This document shows, in pieces, positions 31,036-43,000 of a DNA stretch of 64,000 bases. Position numbers and translations under genes: made by a program. Source of the DNA: Vigna angularis (Eukaryota; Streptophyta; Magnoliopsida; Fabales; Fabaceae); contig NC_068979.1 of the NCBI RefSeq assembly GCF_016808095.1, positions 26,455,460-26,519,459 of the forward strand, read 5' to 3'. The notes under the pieces were generated by a model. It ran no database searches. It saw only the letters and a list, made by a program, of their open reading frames with translations, and was not told the DNA's origin. Position 1 is the stretch's first letter; the number at the start of each line of letters is the position of its first letter.

Positions 31036-32072
31036 ACTGTTGAAATGATCAAATTGATATTCTTGGTGTAGTGCTTTTTTTCTTCAAAAATAGTTTTCAC
31101 TCAAGAAATGCTCAACTAGGTCGTAGTCATCTACTACAATGCCTTTTTGGCTTTATTCTCTTTCATTTTATCCTCAAAGCAGTGATTCTTCAAAGACTTG
31201 AAGGTCAAGAAATGCTGACATCTCTTCTTCTCCCATTCCCTTCTTTTAGTTGCGACCCCTTATGCCTCCGTCCTTAGTTCAACCAACTCGATCACAATCT
31301 TTGCTTTCTCTCCATCAAGACACTTCCTTTTTTGGAAGATTTGTAGGTTGATGGCCATAGATGAGTGCTTTGGAGCTCTACAAAAGCGTCCATTAAAGCA
31401 TAAGGGGTGCTCTCGTCAATCAAACGTGTGTCATCTTCGGTCAAGGACATGCATATGTATTTGGGCAAGCCGAGTTGGGTTCTGGCCATACCACCCGATC
31501 CTTCATCTGTATCCTAGAGTTCTGGGCATACTCTAGGTTAGAATGCTTATTCCTCTTCCTTCCTTTCCCTGCCCCAATAAGGGTGGGTGGAGATCATGGG
31601 GACTATAGTCAAGCCGACAGTAGAAGGTCCTCTACCACCATTTTTCTTGTTCTCAACTTAACCTCTACTTACGCCATAATCACTACAAACACCAAGAAAT
31701 ATTCAAATTAGATAACCCTTGGTTCTAACCTATGAAAATAAAAAACATACCGAACAAGTTAGTCTAAGTTTATGTTGACGTAAGGACTTCAACGATTTTT
31801 CTAGTACGTAGCAGGTAGAGAAACTCGTGAAGGATTCCTAGCATTTTTCTATCCTCTTTGATCATTATACCTGTCGACCACTCTAGATACCTAACATCAT
31901 TTTGTGTCCAATAAAAGAGAAAATTCAGCATACCATAAGTATAGAAGTATTGACGTCTATATAGGTTCACTATGATCATAAAGAACCTGATTTTGAAGTT
32001 TTTGAAGGATGAAGAATAAGGGGCAAACAAGCAGGACTTTGTTTGCCCGACTAATGACAACCAACTAACCAA
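31036..32072 (-). pseudogene. Remnant resembling plant gypsy-type transposon ORF
   Basis: On the minus strand the frame 31770-32072 (100 codons) contains FKNFKIRFFMI...FLFYWTQNDVRY...LEW. This resembles the conserved region of proteins annotated as putative gypsy-type transposon gag-like ORFs in plants (recalled resemblance). A second minus frame, 31292-31489, may be a downstream part of the same relic. Stops between them show decay. No host function is proposed. Confidence 0.4.
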
Positions 32073-32843
<771 letters not shown>

Positions 32844-33090
32844 AGTTGCGCGTATGCTTGTTTTTCAGTTGGTACATTTTAACAATGTGTACCAGGTTTT
32901 AGTAGACAAAAATACCCTTATATAACATGGATTCTAATTTTAAGGTTAAGAGTATTTTAATAATTTTCATTCTCAAAACTAAAAAAAAAGAAACCCGTAA
33001 ACCCTTGTTCACCACCTCCCTCATTCCTCTCAACCCTTTCTCTTTCATCTCTCTCACTCCAACATTTTCACTATCATCCACTGAAAAAAA

Positions 33091-33515
33091 TCAGAAACAC
33101 TGGTTGTTAAACAATCTTACAAAAAATGATTTTATAATGAGTTTTCATTTTATAATTTTTGTCTTATCTAATTTTATCCAATTTTCACAAGCATAAAGGA
33201 ATTGGTAATTGACCTGGAAAAAAAAAATCAGAAATACTCGCTCTTAAACAATTTCTTACAAAAAATGATTTTATAATGAGTTTTCATTTTATAATTTTTT
33301 TCTTATCTAATTTTATCTAATTTTCACAAGCATAATGACATCAAAGGAATTGGTAATTGGCTTGTGAAAAAATCAGAAACACTCGTTAAACAATTTCTTA
33401 CAAAAAATGATTTTATAATGAGTTTTCATTTTATAATTTTTGTTGTATATAATTTTATCTAATTTTCACAAGTACAATGACATCCAAAGGAATTGGTAAT
33501 TGGCCTGGAGGGTTT
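33091..33515. repeat. Three tandem copies of a 137-145 bp unit
   Basis: Units start at TCAGAAACAC (33091), TCAGAAATAC (33228) and TCAGAAACAC (33373). Each contains ACAAAAAATGATTTTATAAT, TTTTCATTTTATAATTTTT and GGAATTGGTAATTG. Periods are 137 and 145 bp. They fill most of the centre of the foldback element. Confidence 0.88.
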
Positions 33516-33675
33516 TTTTAGAAATGATGATTCAACCTATGCAGATGATGAAATTAGAGAGGTTAGTGAAGATGGTGAAATTGAAGAGATCTTGAATGAA
33601 CCTTTGCTTGAAGGTGAATATGTCAATGACTCAACTCTTTACAAAGACAAATTGTTTAACAACAAGTGTTTCTGA
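33493..33675 (+). other. Short acidic open frame between the repeats and right arm
   Basis: The frame has no ATG near its start (it opens at TTG). It encodes a strongly acidic segment (DDEIREVSEDGEIEEIL). It could be a captured exon fragment inside the foldback element, or chance. No family was recognised. Confidence 0.25.
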
Positions 33676-33915
33676 TTTTTTTAATTGGGACTACAGTAAG
33701 AATGACAGAGAAAAGGTTGGAGTGTGAGAGATGAAAGAAAAAGGGTTGGGAGGAATGAGAGAGGTGAGCATTTTTTTTAGTTTTGAGAATGAAAATTATT
33801 AAAATACCATTAACCTTAAAACTTAGAGTTCATGATATATAAGAGTATTTTCGTCTACTAAAATCTGATACACATTGCTAAAATGTACTAACTGAAAAAT
33901 CGACGTACGTTAGCA

Positions 33916-33917
<2 letters not shown>

Positions 33918-33996
<79 letters not shown>
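33918..33996. repeat. (AT)n microsatellite, right flank of foldback element
   Basis: Perfect AT run of about 79 bp adjoining the right arm. Confidence 0.95.
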
Positions 33997-33999
<3 letters not shown>

Positions 34000-34922
34000 G
34001 AATGTTGGATATAGTTGTAATCTTTGATGCTAATATAGATGTTACAAATGTAACCTTGACTAGTTTCTCTTATCAACTAATATCAGTTTTTATAGTTTTA
34101 AAGTAATCATTATATTATTTATAAAATATATTTAAGCTTTAATATATGTTTAATAAAATTTCAAATTCATTAATGAAATGTTGATAAGGAAAAGCTAGCA
34201 ATAATGACAACTCATAAACTCAACCACATATAATTAAAAATGAAATTAATGAGATGTGAGACCACCAAAATATCAAAGGTCACACCACTGAACCCCCCAA
34301 TTACATGTAATGAAAATTAGAGCGGGAAACTATAAGTTAGAGGTGAGTAAACCTTTAATTGATTTTATTTTAATCTTTGAACCTTTCAAACATTCTCATA
34401 AGAGTTTGTAGAGTTATAAAAATATAAAATAATTTTCTAAAATTGAAATCATTATTATTTTAATTTCCTATAAAAAAAATATAAATTCCAAAACTATTAC
34501 TACAATGTTTTACAAATTCAAGAATTAAAGGTGGGTTTACTTATATTCTTACATGATTTTCTCTTTTACATTTCACTGCTAAAGAGTTCCTTCTTTGACT
34601 TGAAATAAGTACGGTAAGGATCAAATTTTATTCATTAAAACAAAAGTCAAAGGGCTTGTAATATATAAATTTTAGTTATTGGACTCTTGACAAATATTTT
34701 GGAGTGATATATACAATCCCATTATATTATGCATAAGATTTAGCTGCATTAAATTTTTAATAAATTTGTATAAAATATAATTTAATTAATCTAATAGTTA
34801 AAGATTATTATATTATATGTTAATCATTATTTTTGACAAATTTCACATCATTAAGTTTTATAAATATATTATCTAATAATTAAAACGCATATATTTTTGA
34901 GTAATTTTTAATTAAATGAAAT

Positions 34923-34999
<77 letters not shown>

Positions 35000-35398
35000 C
35001 TAGTTAATAACAACATTGAATTCAAGATGTATTATATTTCATTTTATCAAAGGTTGTTAAAGAGATAATTTTAATGGTGCAAAATGAAAGGATATCAATT
35101 CTTATATATAAAAGCCAACATGGCTCCATAATATTTCTTATCCAATCAGCCATCAAAGATCCAATTGTTCTTCATCTTAAGAGTTACATCAACATGACTA
35201 AGAGGAATAGAGTGGAAAAAGAGGACAAGCCAAACATACAAAGTGAGTATGTCACTAAATAAGGAATTCAATTTTCTATTTAGATAATCAATTTATTTTC
35301 AACAGCTTCAATTTTGATTTGTTATTTTTTCTTTGTTATAAATCAGTGTGTTATTGATAAAACTTCTGCTAAACATTGCTTTCTAATCAGCAAAATCA
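33997..35398. other. Upstream region of GT61 copy B
   Basis: AT-rich, with an (AT)n tract at 34929-34996. No gene recognised. The promoter and 5' UTR of copy B must lie in the last few hundred bases, but no TATA box can be singled out in this composition. Confidence 0.4.
34929..34996. repeat. (AT)n microsatellite
   Basis: Perfect AT run of about 68 bp, 400 bp upstream of the predicted start codon of GT61 copy B. Confidence 0.95.
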
Positions 35399-37520
35399 AT
35401 GGAGGAGGAATTGAAGAGCACGAGATTGTCAATGTTTGCTTTGTGTTTTGGAGCAATGGTGTTCATCTTTTTTCTCCAGATTATTGCCATAGGAGGTAAT
35501 CTACAAATCCTACATTGCTTTAATTTTTCTTCTCTAATATATTAAGATTATTCCACAAATACTACATTATATTAGATTGCTATATACCAAGTTTATTGTA
35601 CAAGATAGAATTTTCTTCTTCTTCTTCTTTTAATATAGTGCATTAACTATTTGTATTAAGATAGCTAAAAGTAAGAAAGATGTTAACTACGTACTCAAAC
35701 AGTCATTATATTAGATTATTAAGTTTTCAGAATATTTTGTTAAATTATCATTACTTTTTCACAAATACTACTTTATCTATGAAAGTACATATAACTTTAT
35801 TTCACATTAAATTATAAATAATATGAATCTATCATTTTATACCCAAACCAAATTGATAAAAAATGTATTTAGTATATTATGCACACAATTAATTTTTATA
35901 TCATTTTATAAGTATGAAAGATTAATTATTATTATTATAATATTACATAGAATATTCAACATATTACATTACGTTATTTTCACTTATTAATATAAGTGTA
36001 CTATTGTCAAAATATATTTATTACCATTATCAATATTTAATTCATATATTTAATATTACTATTGTCTATTCATAAATTAATATAAATAAATAAACATGAC
36101 ATTAATAAATAATTTATGAATAAACAATAATAATATTAAATAATAATAAAGGCATGAAAATATAAATAAATTCGGTCAAGTGACAAACAACACTATATTA
36201 GAAGAAAAGTTTAGAAACCATACAATAAAGGTCTAAACTATTATTTATATAACAATAATTCAATTTTTTGTACACAGATAAAAATATATGGAATGTGAAA
36301 TTAAGGACCAAGCTATCAATTTCTCTACGGGTCCTTGATCGGAATGTAAACGTTAGTGCTGCTGCAATCACTTGTGACTACTCTCATAAAGAATATGATC
36401 TTTGCACAATCAACGGCTCAACGCTTTTAGATCCAACATCCTCAACAATCTTTGCTGTGAATCTTCACACACAGAATAAATCCCATGCAGTATTGAAATT
36501 CCGTCCTTACCCTCGTAAAAGTGACAAAGCAGCAATGTCCTTTGTGAAAGAACTCAATCTAATTGTAGCCCAACCCAAGCTATCATGCAATGTCACACAC
36601 CATACCCCAGCCCTCGTATTCAGTGCGGCCGGGTACACCGGAAACCATTACCATGAAATAAACGAAATCTTCATCCCACTCTTCATCACCACCAATTCAC
36701 TATACCCTAATCAAGATGTAACACTTGTGGTGACGGAGGGTAAGATGTGGTGGTTTCAAAAGTACGCAGAGTTATTATCTGCGTTTAGTCCCGACCGTCC
36801 GATCATCGACGCAAACAATCTATCAACGGTGCATTGTTTCCCATCAGCCACCGTAGGGTTGATGAAGCATGGACCCATGATCATAGACCCAAAATTAATG
36901 CTACCAAACCCTAAAACACTTATAGATTTCCGTGCATTCCTAGGGAAAGTATACACTAAATTGGGTACCCCATTTATGTACACAAAAGAAAACGAGAAGC
37001 CTCATTTGACATTGATCAGTAGAACTGCGAGCCGAGCGATTATGAACGAAGAAGATGTGATAAAGGTGGCTGAGGAATTAGGGTTTATCGTGCATGTGTT
37101 TGAGGCATCAAGAAGCACTCCTATGGAGAAAGTGTATGGGGTGGTTCATGGCAGTGATGTGTTGTTGGGGGTGCATGGAGCAGGGTTAACAAATTTTTTG
37201 TTCATGAGGGAAGGGTCAGTGTTGGTTCAAGTGTGCCAATTGGACTTGAATGGGTTTCGAGAACTTACTATGAGAAACCACCAAAGTATTTGGGGGTGGA
37301 ATACTTGGAGTACAAGATTGAGGTGAATGAGAGCAGCTTGTTCGAGAAATATGGTGCTGATAGCTTGGTGGTCAAGAACCCAGGTGCTTTTCAAGCCAAA
37401 TGGCCTCAGAAAAGGCTACATTGGACTCATCAAAATGTTACCATTGATATACCTAGATTTAGAAACTCTTTGATAAAAGCTCATGAGAAGGCCAAAATAT
37501 TCATCACCAAAGTTAATTAG
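35399..37520 (+). pseudogene. GT61 glycosyltransferase copy B, frameshifted
   Basis: This has the same two-exon design as copy A. Exon 1 is 35399-35495 (33 codons begun; residues about 11-31 form a membrane anchor). The phase-1 intron is 35496-36277 (GTAATC...TACACAG). Exon 2 starts at 36278. Conserved GT61 features are RPYPRKSD, SAAGYTGNHYHEINE and GVHGAGLTN (His near residue 332), then EGSVLVQV. Just after that, at 37231-37235 (GTGTGCC where copy A reads GTGGTTCC), one base is missing. The original frame stops at 37326. The continuing GT61 frame, with IGLEWVSRTYYEKP and IEVNESSLFEKYG, runs in another frame to 37520. Without the shift the protein would be about 446 residues. The rest of the frame is clean, so the lesion is recent or a sequencing/assembly error. 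If real, the last roughly 95 residues are lost. Confidence 0.85.
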
Positions 37521-37996
37521 TTAGATAGATATTTCAGTTATCAAACACACACACACATCTTTGTTTTTTTTTATTAGGTATTTCGATTTATAAATTGAGT
37601 TTTTAATCAATATTCAGAAGTTCGTTAAAATAATATTAGTAAAATTAATTATTATTACATTAAAAGTATTGACTTATATTAAAATTTGAAAATTTAAAAT
37701 TTTGTCATCCTCAAATGATTTAAAAAAGTATGCATCCCTTAATATTTTAATAATTATGTATGCATGTAACATAAATAAATAACATAAAACTAAATAATAT
37801 TGTAACACGGTGTTAATCATATTCATATTGTGAAAAACAATTGTTAAAAATAAGACAAGAATACAAATTAAAACTCTAACAAACATTAATTTAAATTTTT
37901 CTAACAATATAATATCATTCTACATTTTTATTTTTATAATGAAAGTACAAATTCATTAATTGATTAACTAATAATTTTAATGTAATTAGAAACTAA
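37521..37996. other. 3' flank of GT61 copy B
   Basis: AT-rich with a short (CA)n near 37542. The last five bases (ACTAA, 37992-37996) are the candidate left target duplication of the old copia element. Confidence 0.4.
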
Positions 37997-38310
37997 TGTT
38001 AGTATTTTGAGGTTGTGAAAGAAATAGTTGATGGGATAGAGAAAATGTAGAGATATATAGTAGAATGTAGAGAAAATGTGGTTGTAGTTGTTAGTTGTGA
38101 TAGATATATGTTCTCTTTCATCAAATTGTAGAGTATATAGGTATTTATTGACCCATAGATTATTCTAGAACATGCTAGCCATAACTTATGTCGAATGTAC
38201 TAGAGTCATATCTTAGGCTTTTCTACAATATTCTATAACTTTTATTATATTTTAGTACTTCTATCTTAGGATTTTCTATATTTTTCTAGAATTTGCATTA
38301 CACTTTAATA
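37997..38310 (-). repeat. 3' LTR of old copia element, 314 bp
   Basis: Aligns by eye along its whole length with 53874-54043 plus 56007-56175. Shared landmarks are TGTTAGTATTTTGAGGTTGT, AGTAGAATGTAGAGAAA, CTTTCATCAAAT, ACAATATTCTA and CATTACACTTTAATA. The terminus on the sense strand is TA...CA. Confidence 0.85.
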
Positions 38311-38684
38311 CTCTACCTTAATGCAAATTCGGTAACTCCAAACATAGCGTGTAGTAGTTCAAATCTTGGTTGTGGTAATGCCTTCGTAAAAATATATGCA
38401 ATTTGGTTTTCTGTTGGATAGTACTCGAATCGAATTTGTTTAGTTGTCTCTTCATCTCGAATGAAGTGATATTTAATAGCTGTGTGTTTTGTTCTTTGAT
38501 GATGGACTAAATTTTTTGCTATTGTTATTGTTGATTTGTTCTCGCAATAGATAATAGTCGGTCCATCTTGTGGTTCACCCATTTTTCAAGTATTCTTCGT
38601 AGCCATATTGCTTGACTCGTGGTTTCAGAAGTTGTTACATACTCTGCTTCTGCTGTTGATTGTATCACGGTTGCTTGCTTCTTT
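38311..38684 (-). pseudogene. Old copia RNase H, C-terminal piece
   Basis: Two overlapping minus frames carry copia RNase H landmarks: SKKQATVIQSTAEAEY in the upstream one (to 38684) and CENKSTITIAKNLVHHQRTKH...YHFIRDE...AYIFTKALP in the downstream one (38313-38582). A frameshift near 38550 separates them. The piece continues across the solo LTR insertion to 45899-46658. It ends next to the 3' LTR, as expected. Confidence 0.85.
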
Positions 38685-39783
38685 GATGCTGTTAAAATGG
38701 ATTTTAGTCGCACAAAATCAGAATAAACTAAGTTTCTCCATTAATGAAGTATAGGGACAACCTAGGTATCAATCCACGGACTCAACAAAATTAAGTTTCA
38801 AGTGTATGGTTAAGGTCTTCTATTTTATTTACTACCTAACTAATTACTAATGTAAGGTGGGAAAATTAAAAATTGAATTGAAAACAAAGAAATTAAAAAG
38901 AAAAGAATAAAGAAAGGAATTTGTTTGAAAATAAAAGAAATAAAATGTAAAGAACTAAAACCTAAACTAAAGTGATGAAAAGATTGAATCTAACTAATCA
39001 TACAAGTCAAAACAGTAACTACTCTAACCTATGAATACTATGAAATATTGATGCAAGAAAAACTGAAAGAAATTGAATATAGAAATTAATGAAAACAATG
39101 AACATTTAAAGAGAAAGAACAGTTTATGCACATAACAGAACCCAAATTAAAGAATCAGAGTAAGGAAAATTGGTTAGAATAAAAAACTAGAATCAAATTC
39201 ATGTAGAATTTGGTTGATCATATATCAGGAAGACATCCTGTTAAGATAAGCCCATCACAGGGTCTTAAAGTTCATTTCTAGAACTTAAAAGTCAATGATC
39301 ATCACTTCAGTTCATCAAAACCACAATGAATCTAAATCCAATTCATGCTTCTAATCAATTTTAGATATGGAATCTATTCTAAATGCAAATAAATCCTACA
39401 ATCTACTCTAAAACATACAAAATTCTAATTAAAATGAATTGACAGAACAAAAATATGATTTACAATATTTTTCTTTCATTGGACTCATCTCCAACTCGAG
39501 AAGACATCTCGATAAGTCATGCTCACTGTGGAGTCATGTAATTCCCTAAGGAATTTCAACTATATGGAGTCACAGAGTCAATCAAATTTTAAAAGTAAAA
39601 CAATTAACAAAAGCTACTCTAAAACAATATTTTTTTCTCGTTGAACTCAACTCTAACTCGAGAAGACATCTCGATAATGCACGCCCACCTCGGGGTCGTT
39701 TAATTCCCAAAAGGAATTATAGATGTGCAGAGTTACGAGTTCAACTCATTTTCAAATCAAAACACGAAAAATATGTACATAAT

Positions 39784-40008
39784 ACTTAAGATTGAAACTG
39801 TAAAATAATTCTAGAGGGCTTAATTGATCCCTCTCACAATCTTCTATTTATATGAATAAATTGATACACAAATACATGATAAATAGGGTAACCCTAGACA
39901 CAATATAATCATGATAAATAGGGTAATCCTAGACATAATATAATCATGATAAATAGGGTAACCCTTGACACACTATAATGATGATAAAATAGGATAAATA
40001 TCCTAACA
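39784..40008 (-). repeat. 3' LTR of young copia, 225 bp
   Basis: On the sense (minus) strand the LTR begins TGTTAGGATATT and ends CAATCTTAAGT. The 5-bp target duplication begins directly after, so the terminal dinucleotides appear to be TG...GT rather than TG...CA. Confidence 0.92.
39875..39979 (-). repeat. Three 35-bp tandem repeats in U3 of the young copia LTR
   Basis: CATGATAAATAGGGTAA begins at 39875, 39910 and 39945 (period 35 bp), just upstream of the TATA word on the sense strand. A fourth, degenerate copy follows near 39980. The same array is in the other LTR (44537-44641). Such U3 repeats can act as enhancers in plant copia elements (established knowledge; role here inferred). Confidence 0.85.
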
Positions 40009-40022
40009 CTCCCCCTCAAGCT
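40009..40022 (-). promoter_or_regulatory. Polypurine tract of young copia
   Basis: The sense strand reads CTTGAGGGGGAG directly before the 3' LTR start TGTTAGG. It primes plus-strand DNA synthesis. It overlaps the end of the gag-pol frame, whose TGA is at 40016-40018. Confidence 0.85.
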
Positions 40023-43000
40023 GGAGCATACAAATTGTATGTACCAAGCTTGGAACAAATAAACTCAATCCGAGGATCCCTTAATGACTTGGTCAATACA
40101 TCTGCGAGTTGATCGTTTGACCCAATAAACTCAGTACATATTTCTTTGGTCAACAACTTTTCACGAACAAAATGACAATCAATTTCTATATGTTTAGTCC
40201 TCTCGTGAAACACTGGATTTGATGCAATGTGGAGAGCAGCTTGATTGTCGCAATACATCTTCATAGTATGGATGTCACAAAATTTAACCTCTTGAAGGAA
40301 TTGTTTCACCCATATAAGTTCACATGTTAGTGATGCCATTGCCCTATACTCGGCTTCCGCGGTTGATCGAGCTACTACATTCTGTTTCTTACTTTTCCAT
40401 GAAATAATGTTTCCTCCCAGAAAAACACAATATCCTGTTGTAGACCGTCTATCAATAGGTGAACCTGCCCAATCTGCATCACAATACCCAGAGACATGAA
40501 TGCTTCCTTTATCTTCATATAACAATCCTTGCCCGGGAGCCTTCTTTACATACCTTAGAATGCGAATGAGAGCATTCCAATGGTCAATACATGGAGCCTG
40601 CATGAACTGACTAACCACTCCAACTGCAAAGGATAGATCTGGCCTTGTAATAGTGAGATAAATCAGTTTGCCAACCAGCCTCCTATACCTCTCTGGATCG
40701 GAGAATAATTCACCTTCTTCTGTCCTTAATTTCTGGTTTGGGTCCATGGGACTGTCTACCGGTCTACAATCAATCATGCCTGTTTCTTGTAATATATCAA
40801 GAGCATACTTCCTTTGGGAGATTACAACTCCATCTTTTGATTGCGCTACTTCAATGCCTAAGAAATATTTGAGACTTCCAAGATCCTTGGTTTGAAAATG
40901 TCTACACAAGTACTCTTTTAGTTGAGATATTCCAACAGCATCATTTCCTGTAATGACAATATCATCAACATATACTATTAAGTAAACACATTTCCCGAGA
41001 GAAGAATGACAATAAAAAACTGAATGGTCTGCTTCACTGCGTTTTAGCCCAAATTTTTGAACAATGGAGCTAAACTTTCCAAACCAAGCACGTGGGGATT
41101 GCTTGAGGCCATATAGAGATCGATGCAATTTGCATACCATACCAGACTCCCCCTGAGCAACAAACCCTGGAGGTTGCTCCATATAAACTTCTTCCTCAAG
41201 ATCACCATGTAGGAAGGCATTCTTGATATCCAATTGATGAAGTGGCCAGTGACGAATGGCTGCCATGGCAAAGAAGAGACGAATAGTAGTCATCTTGGCT
41301 ACAGGAGAGAAAGTGTCACAATAATCAAGACCATAAACCTGAGTGTAACCTTTTGCAACAAGCCGAGCTTTGAGCCGATCAATTTCACCATCAGGGCCAA
41401 CTTTAACTGCATACACCCATCGACAACCAACCGCCTTTTTTCCTGGGGGAAGGGGCACCAGCTCCCAAGTATTACTGTGGTCAAGAGCCTGCATTTCTGC
41501 AATCATAGCTTGTCGCCATCCAGGATGATCAAGTGCTTCTTTCACATTCTTGGGTATAACAACAGAGGACACTGAGGATAAAAGAGAAAAATAGGAGGGC
41601 GACAATCGATGATAGCTTAGAAAATTATAAATGGGATGAGGGTTCCGAGTGGAACGAGTACCTTTTCTGAGGGCAATAGGCCATGCTGAATCATTTGCAC
41701 CAGGAGGCGTGGGAGGAGGTGACGAGGGAGAAGAATCTGAAGTAGGAGATTCACCATTGTCTTGGGGAGGTGGACTATCCATTGGGGCCCGGTGTGGGAT
41801 GATCTCAGTATGTGGAGAAACAGGTGTAGAAGGATTGTGATCATGACTGGGAATGACAGAGACAGTGGAGCTATTTGACTCAACCATTGGAATAGGAAGG
41901 ACCTGCTGGAGGATAGAAACATCCTGAACAGATGGAGAGAAGTAAGGAGTCTGTTCAAAGAATGTGACATTGGCAGACATGTAATACTTCTTAGTTTCAG
42001 GAGAGTAACACCGATATCCTTTTTGAAGTCGAGAATAGCCTAAGAAGACACATTTGAGAGCGCGAGCGGAGAGTTTGTCTAGACCTGGAGACATGTCATG
42101 AACAAAACATACACAGCCAAACACTCGGGGAGATGTATGAAAGAGAGGATCATTAGGAAACAAAATGGAGAAAGGGACTTTATTATCAAGAGAGGAGGAG
42201 GGCATCCTATTAATAAGATAACATGCAGTTAAGATGGCATCCCCCCAGTGATGGACAGGAATATGGGCACCAAGCAAAAGGGTACGAGCAGTTTCAACCA
42301 AGTGTCTATTTTTTCGTTCTGCTATACCATTTTGTTGTGGTGTATGAGGACAAGTAGACTGATGTAAGATACCATGGGAACTCAAGATGGCAGAAAAGGA
42401 GGATGAAAAATACTCTTTGGCATTATCACTTCTTAATATTTTGATTACTTGACCAAATTGATTCTTGATTTCATTCAAAAAGGATGTAAAGATAGCTAAC
42501 AATTCAGAACGATTTTTCATAAGATAAACCCAAGTACATCTTGAATATTCATCAATAAAGGTAACAAAATATCTATAACCAAAGGAGGAGATACGACTAG
42601 GTCCCCATATATCAGAATGGATGATGGAAAAACTAGAATTACATATTGATTGAGACCTTTTAGGAAAGGAAGATCTAACATGTTTTCCTAATTGACATGA
42701 CTCACATTCTAAGGTTTGGAGACCACTAAGTTCAGGACACATCTTTTTTAATTTGGACAAATGAGGATGGCCAAGTCGATCATGTAGCACTTTAGGATTA
42801 AGAGCAGCAACACAAGACACCCTTGGACGAGATCCAAAATGGTATAATCCGCCAGCTTCATATCCTTCTCCAATCTGTCTCCCCGAACCACGCTCCTGTA
42901 TAACAAAAGATTTATGATCAAAGGTTATTGAACAATTTAACATTTTAGTCAACTGGCTTAAGGAAATTAAATTAAAAGGACAATTAGGGACAAAAAGGAC

